Made by a program: the position numbers and the translations under genes | The notes under the pieces: model-generated | What the model was told of the DNA's origin: nothing | Databases searched by the model: none | The model's input: only the letters and a program-made list of their open reading frames with translations | Shown here: piece after piece, positions 42,684-50,776 of the stretch | Layout: each line of letters begins with the position of its first letter | How positions within the stretch are numbered: the stretch's first letter is position 1 | From: Vibrio sagamiensis NBRC 104589 | GTDB taxonomy: Bacteria; Pseudomonadota; Gammaproteobacteria; Enterobacterales; Vibrionaceae | Length of the DNA: 64,000 nt | Direction: 5' to 3' | Assembly (NCBI RefSeq): GCF_007990935.1 | Contig: NZ_BJXJ01000010.1 | Span: 62,001-126,000, forward strand

Positions 42684-45311
42684 ATGACCTTAAGAATAAA
42701 AACGATCATTGGTATCGCTTTAATTGAAGCCTTAGCACTCGCTATTCTCATTATCAGTGGATTAAGTTGGCTTAAAAGCTCAAATGAGCAAAGTTTAGAG
42801 CTAGGCAGCAAGCAACTGGTTAATGTTTTTGCTAAAGCGTCAAGAGATGCGGTAATAGCGACAGATCTTGCTTATCTAGAGAGTTTCGCTAAGTCGGTCG
42901 TCAGTGAGCATAATCTTGCTTATATCAGGATTACTGATAGTGACGGTATCATGTTAACCGAACAGGGAAATTATGACGCAAATGAGGTAAACACTAACTT
43001 AAGCCCATTCGAAAGCCGCAATGGTATTTATGATGTTGCAGGATCTATCCTACTCGGTTCTACTTCTTATGGGCTTGTGGAGATGGGAGTAAAAGTCGAT
43101 TCAATTCACCAGATTCTCCATTTAGCAACAAAAGCGAGTATCCTGATCGCTCTATTGGAGATGACTTTTGTTGCTCTATTTTCGTTCGCTCTTGGCAGTT
43201 ATTTAATGAACCGTCTTGATTCATTAAGGCAAGGTGTTGTTAAAATAACCCAGCAAGGGCCTGGAGCAGAGTTACCTCTATCAGGTAACGATGAAGTTAC
43301 ACGCGTTGTCGAAGCTTTCAATCAGATGTCGACTTCTCTTTCTAAAGCACAGACAGATCTCAAACAGCAATACCAAAAACAGAAGTCTCTTTCAATCAAG
43401 GTAGCACAGCTAGCCCAAGTTGCAGAGCATGCTAGAGACGCCATTATTATTACTGATATTGACGGTCGAATAACTTGGGTCAATACAGCATTTGAGGAGT
43501 TAACAAAATACCTATCTCATGAAGCACTCGGTAAAATGCCTCATCAGTTACTTCAGGGGCCAGAAACCGATCCTCAATATCAACGAACTTTTATCGAAAG
43601 CATAAAAAATCATGAGCCTATCAGAGTACAATTACTTAATTATACCAAGAACCACCAGCCGTATTGGGGAGAGCGAGATCTTTCCCCAATCATCGATTCA
43701 TCAGGATACACTCAGGGATTCATTATTGTAGAGCGTGATATCTCAGAAAGAATCGAAATTGAGAAACAACTTTCCCAAGAAGTTAAAAAAGCAGCCCAAG
43801 CTACGCGTGCAAAATCTGAGTTCTTAGCCAATATGAGTCATGAGATACGTACTCCTATGAACGCTATTATGGGGTTTAGTGAAATATTATTAGAGAATGA
43901 AAAGAACACTGAAAAAAAAGAGCTTCTTCAGTTGATCTATGCCGCCTCGGATAATTTAGTGAACATTATTAATGATATTCTTGATTATAGTAAAGTAGAT
44001 GCGGGCAAACTACAGCTAATAGAAGAAGAGTTTAATATTATCAAATTAATAGAGAGCAGTATGGCCTTATGTGCCTTTCAAGCCAATCAAAAAGGTTTGA
44101 CGTTATTAATAGATTCTCATTCCGATACACCGAGCATTGTTTTAGGTGACAGAGGGAGGATTAATCAAATTTTAATTAACCTGCTTGGTAATGCAGTTAA
44201 GTTTACTGATAACGGTCATATCTTATTAAAATTAAAGGTAGAAACTACCAAACGCAGTAATACCTATCGTTATCACTTTGAAATTATAGATACAGGCATA
44301 GGTATTTCAGAACAACATTTACCTAAAATTATAAACAAGTTCGAACAAGTAGATAATTCAGTGACTCGAAATTATCAAGGAACGGGATTAGGCTTAGCAA
44401 TTTCGCGACAATTGATTGCTCTTCATGGAGGAGAACTCTCTATTACATCCCGTTTTGGTGAGGGTTCTTGCTTTTCCTTTGCACTTCCACTGAAAGTTAA
44501 AGTAACCTATAAAGAAAGTACGTCTCTTCTATATAATAAGAATATTTTACTCATTGATAGTTATGAGCCTCGGGTTAATATTATAAGAGCACTTGCAGAA
44601 TCGATGCAGTTTTCACTAACGGTAGTACCCTCTGTTGCTGAAGTGTTATCTCAAACCTTCCTTGCTGGACCCTTTGATAGGATTATTGTCCAACCGACAT
44701 CATATGAGGACGTAGGTAAACTGATTGAACGCCGAAAAGCATTAACTAAAAGTAGTCAAAAACTTATCGTTATGCTCCCTTACTCACCTAACCTTCTTAC
44801 CAAAGCTCAGAAAGAGCAAAGTGATTTTCTTCAACAACCTATAACTCGTAATCAACTGATTAAAACAATAATAGGAAGGGAAAAGGATCATACGGGAAAT
44901 AACATTAAATCTGAAATTTGCCTATCTGGAAAAAAAATACTTCTAGTCGAGGATAATAGAATAAACCGTATCTTAATATCCAAGATGCTACCGGTTAATA
45001 GTATTGAACTTATCTTAGCTGAAAATGGTGTCATAGGTTTGGATCTCTATCAACGCACAAAACCCGATATTGTCATTACAGATATCTCAATGCCAGATAA
45101 AGACGGCTTTACCCTTGCTCAAGACATTCGTTTATTACAGCAAAAGAACGAGTATCCTTGGTGCCCAATTATTGCTCTTTCTGCCCATGCATTTGAAGAG
45201 GATAAAGCTCAGAGTACTCAATACGGAATTAATGCTTACCTCACAAAACCTATAAAGAAAAATGATCTGAACGATATGATTGCAAAATGGTTGATGATAG
45301 AAAACCAGTAA
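42684..45311 (+). CDS. hybrid sensor histidine kinase (HAMP-PAS-HisKA-HATPase-REC-REC)
   Basis: 875 residues. Two membrane segments (~7-30 and ~150-175) frame a ~115-residue periplasmic domain. Then come HAMP, a PAS domain (~245-365, AEHARDAIIITDIDGRITWVN), HisKA with the phospho-His in FLANMSHEIRTPMN (~386), and HATPase (GLGLAISRQLIALHGGE near 568). A receiver-like segment (~625-735) lacks the acceptor Asp (DRIIVQP). The final receiver is intact, with acceptor Asp near 800 (PDIVITDISMPDKDG) and the Lys of TKPIKKND. No Hpt domain, so a separate phosphotransfer protein and regulator are needed. It sits 10 bases after the PhnD-like gene, its likely ligand-bearing partner. No response regulator is nearby. 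Confidence 0.9.
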   Translation: MTLRIKTIIGIALIEALALAILIISGLSWLKSSNEQSLELGSKQLVNVFAKASRDAVIATDLAYLESFAKSVVSEHNLAYIRITDSDGIMLTEQGNYDANEVNTNLSPFESRNGIYDVAGSILLGSTSYGLVEMGVKVDSIHQILHLATKASILIALLEMTFVALFSFALGSYLMNRLDSLRQGVVKITQQGPGAELPLSGNDEVTRVVEAFNQMSTSLSKAQTDLKQQYQKQKSLSIKVAQLAQVAEHARDAIIITDIDGRITWVNTAFEELTKYLSHEALGKMPHQLLQGPETDPQYQRTFIESIKNHEPIRVQLLNYTKNHQPYWGERDLSPIIDSSGYTQGFIIVERDISERIEIEKQLSQEVKKAAQATRAKSEFLANMSHEIRTPMNAIMGFSEILLENEKNTEKKELLQLIYAASDNLVNIINDILDYSKVDAGKLQLIEEEFNIIKLIESSMALCAFQANQKGLTLLIDSHSDTPSIVLGDRGRINQILINLLGNAVKFTDNGHILLKLKVETTKRSNTYRYHFEIIDTGIGISEQHLPKIINKFEQVDNSVTRNYQGTGLGLAISRQLIALHGGELSITSRFGEGSCFSFALPLKVKVTYKESTSLLYNKNILLIDSYEPRVNIIRALAESMQFSLTVVPSVAEVLSQTFLAGPFDRIIVQPTSYEDVGKLIERRKALTKSSQKLIVMLPYSPNLLTKAQKEQSDFLQQPITRNQLIKTIIGREKDHTGNNIKSEICLSGKKILLVEDNRINRILISKMLPVNSIELILAENGVIGLDLYQRTKPDIVITDISMPDKDGFTLAQDIRLLQQKNEYPWCPIIALSAHAFEEDKAQSTQYGINAYLTKPIKKNDLNDMIAKWLMIENQ

Positions 45312-45464
45312 TTATCTATATATAATCCAGACCTTAATGATAGTAATGAAACAATATGCTTCCTGTCATTAAAATTTTCACACTTCTAGTATGTAAGAGT
45401 TGCAATAAAGTTCTGAACAATGCACTCTTTCTGTATATTCATTACTGCATTTAGGATATTAACA

Positions 45465-46109
45465 ATGAAACTAATTAAGCCATTAACTTGCGCCCTTGCT
45501 TTGGCACTGAGTGGCCAGGCCTTTGCGAGTATCACCATCACAGTTCCAGCGGAAGTATCTATTTTGGCCGCTAATGGCGAAAAAGTTCGATTGACTGGAG
45601 ATTTTTTTGATGATGTAAAAACGTTTACCCTTCCTGACGGAGAAAACCAATTTGTGTTTCGCTACTCTCCATACTTCAACCAAGGAAAGGATCGTGTAAA
45701 TGCAGAAAGCGATGTCATCGTCACACGTTTTAATGCAGCAAATACGCAAATCACATTCGAGCTCCCTAAATACAGAGATCTGAAAGATGCAAAAAAACAT
45801 ATCAAGGATCTAGATTGGAAGTTAATCAATACAACTGGTCAAGCTATACCAATGAAACAAGACAAGTTACTTAAGCCAGGGATGCAGATTGGCCGAGATT
45901 ATTTACGTGAACTCGAAAGTTATAATAAAACTGCCGGTGTTGCATCAATCGGTCTTGGTAAGGCTCAAATGCAACCTGTTACATTGCCAGCTAAATTACC
46001 ATCAGGCATGACGGCAGACTCAACCGCAGAAGAAATGCTTCATTTTTGGTATCAAAAAGCAGATACTGAAACTCAAGCACGCTTTAAAGATTTCGTCAAC
46101 AAACAATAA
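45465..46109 (+). CDS. exported DUF2057 family protein
   Basis: The start at 45465 (MKLIKPLTCALALALSGQAFA) is preferred to 45420 for its TAGGAT ribosome-binding site and clean signal peptide. 214 residues. The mature part SITITVPAEVSILAANGEKVRL, and YSPYFNQGKDRVNAESDVIV match the periplasmic YccT/DUF2057 family, whose function is unsettled. The C-terminal ~60 residues (TAEEMLHFWYQKADTETQAR) appear as a helical extension. It is a single gene, not linked to the kinase by a short gap. Confidence 0.85.
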   Translation: MKLIKPLTCALALALSGQAFASITITVPAEVSILAANGEKVRLTGDFFDDVKTFTLPDGENQFVFRYSPYFNQGKDRVNAESDVIVTRFNAANTQITFELPKYRDLKDAKKHIKDLDWKLINTTGQAIPMKQDKLLKPGMQIGRDYLRELESYNKTAGVASIGLGKAQMQPVTLPAKLPSGMTADSTAEEMLHFWYQKADTETQARFKDFVNKQ

Positions 46110-46182
46110 TCTTGAGCTAATTTATCTTGGGATATAAGAAATTGAAGGTACTAAGGATAGAAATCCTAAACGAGAAATAATT

Positions 46183-46521
46183 ATGAAAATAGACAAAATC
46201 GATAATAAAAATCGCCGTATCCGTAAGAAGCTATTCCTAGGTGAGTTCGCAATTTTAGGATTTGAAATAAGTTGCAAAACTGATATCAACGATTTTGAGC
46301 GTTACGATGTATTTGTTGACGATTTCATTGACTACATTGATGGATTAAATCTCTGCTTTGGTGGTGGCGGTTTAGAGTTGTTCGAAGGCTTTCTGTGCTC
46401 CACAGAGCGTTACAGTAGCGCAACTGAAGAACAAAAGAAACAGGTCTTAGCTTGGTTAGAAGCTCGTCCAGAAGTAAGCCATGCTAAAGCCAGTGAACTA
46501 ATAGATGCCAACTACTTCTAG
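46183..46521 (+). CDS. yggL: YggL family (DUF469) ribosome-associated protein
   Basis: 112 residues, the family length. RRIRKKLFLGEFAILGFEISC, VDDFIDYIDGLNLCFGGGGLE and EGFLCSTERYSSATEEQKKQVLAWLEAR match YggL, a small protein reported to bind the large ribosomal subunit. It is cytoplasmic. A strong bidirectional terminator lies 90 bases downstream. Probably monocistronic. Confidence 0.85.
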   Translation: MKIDKIDNKNRRIRKKLFLGEFAILGFEISCKTDINDFERYDVFVDDFIDYIDGLNLCFGGGGLELFEGFLCSTERYSSATEEQKKQVLAWLEARPEVSHAKASELIDANYF

Positions 46522-46609
46522 ATGAAATTTGTACATATATAACTTTTTTGGACGATTATGTTACCAGATCGAGCATAAGTTATCTGAACGAAATTGAAGT
46601 CCATTTAAT

Positions 46610-46642
46610 CAATAAAAAGCTGATTCATATCAGCTTTTTATT
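46610..46642. terminator. bidirectional rho-independent terminator
   Basis: AATAAAAAGCTGAT-TCAT-ATCAGCTTTTTATT, a perfect stem with T-runs on both strands. It serves yggL on the plus strand and would also end the minus-strand small ORF at 46740. Confidence 0.9.
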
Positions 46643-46739
46643 GATAGGTAATTCTGCAGTTAGTGCTAAATTTTAAGACGACACCGTTTGATTAAAATCT
46701 TAAAATTTACAGTGGGCTAAGTCTTCAAAGCTGGAAGAC

Positions 46740-46880
46740 TTAAATACCCACTTTCTTAAGTTGCTCATAATTCTCATTCGAGTCTTTAAAGATTAAGACT
46801 TCCGTACTATTTCAGTTTTGGTGTCTTTCCAATATTGAATTCGCACCCGATGCAATTGTGCTTTTCTCATTTTCTTCATA
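46740..46880 (-). CDS. small basic protein, 46 residues, unknown
   Basis: The ORF has an excellent ribosome-binding site (AAGGAG, 6 bases before the ATG at 46880). It encodes a very basic 46-residue protein, beginning MKKMRKAQLHRVRIQYW and ending KVGI. Upstream in-frame ATGs at 46886 and beyond could lengthen it slightly. TATAAA-like sequence lies further upstream (GTGATATAAAACG). A 7-8 bp stem (AAGTCTTC/GAAGACTT) covers the stop codon, and the bidirectional terminator at 46610 lies ~100 bases on. No family is recognised. The strong translation signals and isolated position argue that it is real. Confidence 0.5.
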
Positions 46881-47185
46881 GCCATCTCCTTCATTGACAT
46901 ATAAACGCTCTTCATGAGCTTATCGTTTTATATCACACTATAAATCTAACGAGGAACAGATAAATAAACAGTGTTGTAGTTCACAAGATATCGATAAAAC
47001 AGCAGACTTTCGACCATTTGTTTGCTCTCAAGCTTGTGATAGTCATTAATATACCTCATGAATATTACAAATCGATGGCAATTGATATTATCCAGAGCGG
47101 TGAACTCAAAATGAAATTTAGTATCATTTTTTCGATAACTTAACTTCTTGCATTAACATAACTGTTATAAATGTTCTCACAAGTT

Positions 47186-47203
47186 TGTAGGATATTTCTT
47201 ACA
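47186..47203. promoter_or_regulatory. candidate UvrY/VarA (SirA) response-regulator box upstream of csrB
   Basis: TGTAGGATATTTCTTACA closely matches the 18-bp palindrome TGTAAGAGATCTCTTACA bound by the UvrY/VarA/GacA regulators. It lies about 175 bases before the predicted RNA start, a distance similar to that at E. coli csrB. A second TGTAAG follows at 47209. Confidence 0.6.
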
Positions 47204-47326
47204 TTCTCTGTAAGCTTAAAACCAAACCTTCATGAATAAAAATCAAAAAAAACACTTAAACCTCTAATACTTAAAGATAAAAATTTAAACTTCATTTTTG
47301 ATGATAAAAACTTTCTACTAAACCAA

Positions 47327-47355
47327 TTGAATAACATTGGTGGAGTAGCCATACT
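47327..47355 (+). promoter_or_regulatory. candidate sigma-70 promoter of the CsrB-type RNA
   Basis: TTGAAT (47327-47332), a 17-base spacer and CATACT (47350-47355) fit a sigma-70 promoter. Transcription would start near 47362, just before the first hairpin GTCAA-TAGGATG-TTGAC. Confidence 0.55.
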
Positions 47356-47361
47356 CAATTG

Positions 47362-47586
47362 TGTCAATAGGATGTTGACAGGAACAGAAAAACCTAAAGG
47401 ACTAGTGACTTCGGAACAAAGGATTGTATAGGTACCCTACATGGATGTTGTCTTGGAAAGAAAACACCCGTCAGGATGATAGGTCAGTATGGACACCGCT
47501 AGGACGGCGATGAACGCAGACTTGTAGCCGGATCGCTACGAAAAAGAATAAGCCCCCGTTTGGGAAACCACGCGGGGTTTTATTTT
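47362..47586 (+). ncRNA. csrB: CsrB-family regulatory RNA (CsrA sponge)
   Basis: About 225 bases with no ORF but eleven GGA motifs (for example at 47370, 47381, 47399, 47413, 47421, 47443, 47455, 47474, 47491, 47502, 47530). Several sit in hairpin loops: GTCAA-TAGGATG-TTGAC, ACA-TGGA-TGT, ACC...AGGA...GGT, and GTAGC-CGGATC-GCTAC. It ends in a terminator CCCCG...CGGGGTTTTATTTT (to 47586). This is the layout of CsrB/CsrC/CsrD, which titrate the translational regulator CsrA and are switched on by the VarS/VarA (BarA/UvrY) system. The matching upstream box supports it. Vibrio species carry several copies; which one this is cannot be said. A LysR gene starts 80 bases downstream. Confidence 0.88.
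47553..47586 (+). terminator. terminator of the CsrB-type RNA
   Basis: GC-rich stem CCCCG/CGGGG with inner TTT/AAA pairing, followed by TTTTATTTT. Confidence 0.85.
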
Positions 47587-47665
47587 ACCTGTCATTTATC
47601 CGCCTCTCAACGTTCTGCCATACATCTGTTATTATTTTAACAATTTCTCTAGCAAACGACACCCT

Positions 47666-48565
47666 ATGATGAATCCTATTTGGTTACATACATTCAAAAC
47701 TCTTGTCGAAATAGGTCACTTTACTCAGACGGCAGACAAACTCTACATGACCCAGCCTGGTGTAAGTCAGCACATCAAAAAGCTTGAGCAAGCTTGTCAA
47801 CACTCATTAATTAAACGCGAGAACAAAAGCTTCGAATTGACTGAACAAGGTCGCATAGTATATGCCTACGCACTAGAGTTAGAAGAAAAAGAGAAAAATC
47901 TACTAGAGAACTTAAGCTTTGATGACCCCCACACTGGATATTGCAAACTCGCTTGCTCTGGTGCACTTGCACTGTTACTTTTTGAGCCACTACTTGAAAA
48001 GCAAAAACAGCATAAAGGCTTATCGATTCACCTAGAAGCCGCGCCTAATCAGTCGATTCTCAATAGGATTGCTGAGGGGCGAATTGATATGGGTATAGTG
48101 ACCTATTCACCAAATAAAAGCGTATTTCAAAGTGAGCAAATTGGTCGAGAGACATTGTGTTTGGTCTTACCTAAGTCCTACGAAGGCAAAGCGCTCGTAC
48201 CGGAACTGCTAAGAAACTGCGGTATCGTTGGACACCCGGACGCCGAACATTACATGTCACTATTTTTCGATCAATGCACAGACCCATTATTGAAAGAGAT
48301 CAAAATCAGTAACATACCACTCTCAGGGTATGTTAACCAGTTAAGTCAGATTCTATTGCCCGTGAGTAAAGGACTCGGTTTTACCGTTTTACCCTACAGT
48401 GCAGTGGATAGCTTTTCACTAAAAGAAGAGCTGTATGTGGCTAAGTTACAACAGCCAGTATACGAAGACCTATTTTTGGTCAGAAAACGCAGCCGCACAC
48501 TGCCACTGCGTTACCAAACCATCAAAGAAGTCTTATTGGATGTTATTGGAGATACCCATCAATGA
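47666..48565 (+). CDS. LysR-type transcription regulator
   Basis: 299 residues. N-terminal winged helix WLHTFKTLVEIGHFTQTADKLYMTQPGVSQHIKKLEQ (residues 4-40, the LysR DNA-binding signature), linker helix, and a periplasmic-binding-like effector domain (CKLACSGALALLLFEPLLEKQ; GRIDMGIVTYSP; LLPVSKGLGFTVLPYSAVD). Cytoplasmic regulator; the co-inducer and targets are unknown. Unlike many LysR genes it has no divergent partner: the gene upstream is the CsrB-type RNA on the same strand. Confidence 0.9.
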   Translation: MMNPIWLHTFKTLVEIGHFTQTADKLYMTQPGVSQHIKKLEQACQHSLIKRENKSFELTEQGRIVYAYALELEEKEKNLLENLSFDDPHTGYCKLACSGALALLLFEPLLEKQKQHKGLSIHLEAAPNQSILNRIAEGRIDMGIVTYSPNKSVFQSEQIGRETLCLVLPKSYEGKALVPELLRNCGIVGHPDAEHYMSLFFDQCTDPLLKEIKISNIPLSGYVNQLSQILLPVSKGLGFTVLPYSAVDSFSLKEELYVAKLQQPVYEDLFLVRKRSRTLPLRYQTIKEVLLDVIGDTHQ

Positions 48566-48636
48566 TGTTAACCATTCTCCATGATAAGGCGTTTATCTTG
48601 GCAATCCAACCCGTATGGCCTAATAGATAACCAGCT

Positions 48637-48861
48637 CTACGGTGCACCTTCTGTTATAAATAACTCCGCACTATCAACGTCATCTATTGTGAACCTCTTT
48701 TTGGTTGATATACGCCTTGCTGTTGGCCACTTTTTGGTGCGCGACAAACGATGAATTTTTAGCTCAACTTTCTTTATATGCCACTTGACAGTCGCACGCA
48801 GCAAGACACGAGAGCTCAACAAATTATTTTTGTCGTTTCGACGATATTTTTTCGTTTTCAT
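48637..48861 (-). CDS. doubtful small ORF in the LysR-rimK gap
   Basis: A 74-residue, very Lys/Arg-rich frame (MKTKKYRRNDKNNLL ... DDVDSAELFITEGAP) fills part of a 455-base intergenic region. GGAG is ~13 bases before the ATG, rather far. No family is recognised. It could be a real small basic protein or a chance frame. Nothing on the other strand competes, so I list it at low confidence. Confidence 0.25.
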   Translation of the reverse strand: MKTKKYRRNDKNNLLSSRVLLRATVKWHIKKVELKIHRLSRTKKWPTARRISTKKRFTIDDVDSAELFITEGAP

Positions 48862-49020
48862 TTAATGAGAAAACTCCATAAGGTGGCGCACCTCTGACGA
48901 CATGGTTGTCCAATCACAATTCTAAATCGTTGAAGTGAGTGGATGCTACCACATCAATAAAACCCACTATACTCTATGTCTATATTTTCATATTAGGTAC
49001 TGACTTACTAAGGAATTGCC

Positions 49021-49926
49021 ATGCGTATTGCTATTCTTTCTCGTAATGAGAGTCTATATTCAACCATGCGTCTAAAACAGGCGGGTGAAGAGCGCGGACA
49101 TCAAGTCGATGTTATCGATACCCTCCATTGTTACATGGATATTACGAGTAATAACCCTAGGATTCGCTACAAAGGTGAAGAACTCCCTCAATATGACGCA
49201 GTCATTCCACGTATCGGAGCCTCCATCACTTTCTACGGCACTGCTGTAGTGCGCCAGTTTGAAATGATGGGCACATTTTGTGTAAATGAATCAGTGGCGA
49301 TCAGTCGCTCTCGTGACAAACTTCGTTCAATGCAATTACTCTCGAGGAAAGGTATTGGTCTACCTCGTACTGGTTTTGCACATCGACCAGATAATATCCA
49401 TGATGTGATCAAAAATGTCGGAGGCGCTCCACTTGTCATTAAACTTCTAGAGGGCACTCAAGGTATTGGGGTTGTACTGGCTGAGACAACAAAAGCAGCC
49501 GAAAGTGTCATTGAAGCCTTTATGGGGTTGAAAGCAAATATCATGGTGCAAGAATTTATCGAAGAAGCTAATGGCGCTGATATCAGATGTTTTGTTGTCG
49601 GCAGTAAAGTTATCGCAGCCATGAAACGTCAAGCAAAAGAGGGGGAATTCCGCTCAAACCTTCACCGTGGCGGCTCAGCCCAGTTGATCAAACTGAACAA
49701 AGAAGAGCGAGCTACGGCAATTAATGCAGCTAAATCGATGGGGTTAAATTTATGTGGTGTTGACATACTTCAATCGAAGAATGGTCCCGTTGTTATGGAA
49801 GTCAACTCATCTCCGGGTTTAGAAGGTATAGAAACTGCAACCGACAAAGACATTGCAGGCATGATATACGAGTTCATCGAAAAGCACGCGAAGCCGTTTT
49901 CAAACCGAACTCGTGGAAAAGGCTAA
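49021..49926 (+). CDS. rimK: ribosomal protein S6-glutamate ligase RimK
   Basis: 301 residues, the standard length. It begins [19 protein letters not shown] and shows ATP-grasp segments: [78 protein letters not shown] and [18 protein letters not shown]. It adds glutamate residues to the C-terminus of ribosomal protein S6 in the cytoplasm. The next gene (66 bases on) is its usual partner, the retropepsin-like protein. Confidence 0.95.
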   Translation: MRIAILSRNESLYSTMRLKQAGEERGHQVDVIDTLHCYMDITSNNPRIRYKGEELPQYDAVIPRIGASITFYGTAVVRQFEMMGTFCVNESVAISRSRDKLRSMQLLSRKGIGLPRTGFAHRPDNIHDVIKNVGGAPLVIKLLEGTQGIGVVLAETTKAAESVIEAFMGLKANIMVQEFIEEANGADIRCFVVGSKVIAAMKRQAKEGEFRSNLHRGGSAQLIKLNKEERATAINAAKSMGLNLCGVDILQSKNGPVVMEVNSSPGLEGIETATDKDIAGMIYEFIEKHAKPFSNRTRGKG

Positions 49927-49991
49927 TACTTATATACTAAGATGGCCTAAGCGATAGACTTAGGCTTATCACTCATCGCTAGGATAATACT

Positions 49992-50420
49992 ATGAATCAA
50001 AAAATTATTATCGGTAACGCCGAAGCTATTGGCTTACCAGATTTGGGGATTAGTCATTTAGAAGCACGTATAGATACCGGAGCCCAGACCTCTTCTTTAC
50101 ATGTAGATAATTTGTATTGCTTTGACAAAAGTGGACAATCATACGTCGAATTTGATCTACATCCAGACATATACAATTTGGAACACACTGTACGCTGTAA
50201 AGCACCACTTAAAGCCAATCGTAAAGTCAAATCATCTAATGGTACTTTTGAACATCGCTGTGTTATCACAACAACACTGCGCATGGGGAATATCGATTGG
50301 CCTATAGATATTACTCTCACCAATCGTGAAGAAATGACTTATATGATGTTATTAGGGCGTCAAGGTATGGCTGATAAAGTTTTGGTTGATCCGAGTAAAT
50401 CTCATTTACTTGCTCTGTAA
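49992..50420 (+). CDS. rimB: RimK-associated retropepsin-like protease
   Basis: 142 residues. The aspartyl-protease motif ARIDTGAQTSSLH lies at ~26-38, and KANRKVKSSNGTFEHRCVI and MMLLGRQGMADKVLVDPSKSH follow. This small family (annotated as ATP-dependent zinc protease, or RimB) is regularly linked to rimK, where it is thought to remove or trim the added glutamates. The name rests on family plus the adjacent rimK gene. A hairpin (50451-50491) follows the stop. Confidence 0.88.
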   Translation: MNQKIIIGNAEAIGLPDLGISHLEARIDTGAQTSSLHVDNLYCFDKSGQSYVEFDLHPDIYNLEHTVRCKAPLKANRKVKSSNGTFEHRCVITTTLRMGNIDWPIDITLTNREEMTYMMLLGRQGMADKVLVDPSKSHLLAL

Positions 50421-50776
50421 AGTCTGTGTTGTCGTCTATTATGTCTTCTACTTCTGAGTTGAGCTTGAATCATTTTTGTTCAACCCAGAAGATCATCATT
50501 AAACAATTGATCTTATTCTGAAACAAGAATCTTTAATCGAAATCATAAAATTTAATTGTTAGACACTCTCACGAATTTATTCGTTAATTCTTGCCGACAA
50601 CACTACCTCTCAACCCTCAGAAAAACTTTGATGCAAAAGCGAACTTTTACGGCACATAAGTAATATGAAATCCAATGAGGTTAGTGACTGTTAAATCAAT
50701 AGTTAAGGTCTAAGCCTTATCATTTGCTTTTTTGTATTTTCTCCTCTATTTCCTATGAGGGTGAAAATATACATTT
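50421..50776. other. intergenic region upstream of speA
   Basis: 356 bases. A hairpin CTTCTG...CAGAAG with inner TTGA/TCAA pairing (50451-50491) follows rimB but lacks a T-run. No ORF is credible. The speA promoter must lie here; GAGGGTG is ~15 bases before its GTG start. Confidence 0.5.

Noticed and set aside
48563-48631. A 21-codon ORF whose ATG overlaps the LysR stop codon
   Set aside because: No ribosome-binding site and no features; overlap with a TGA is easily produced by chance.
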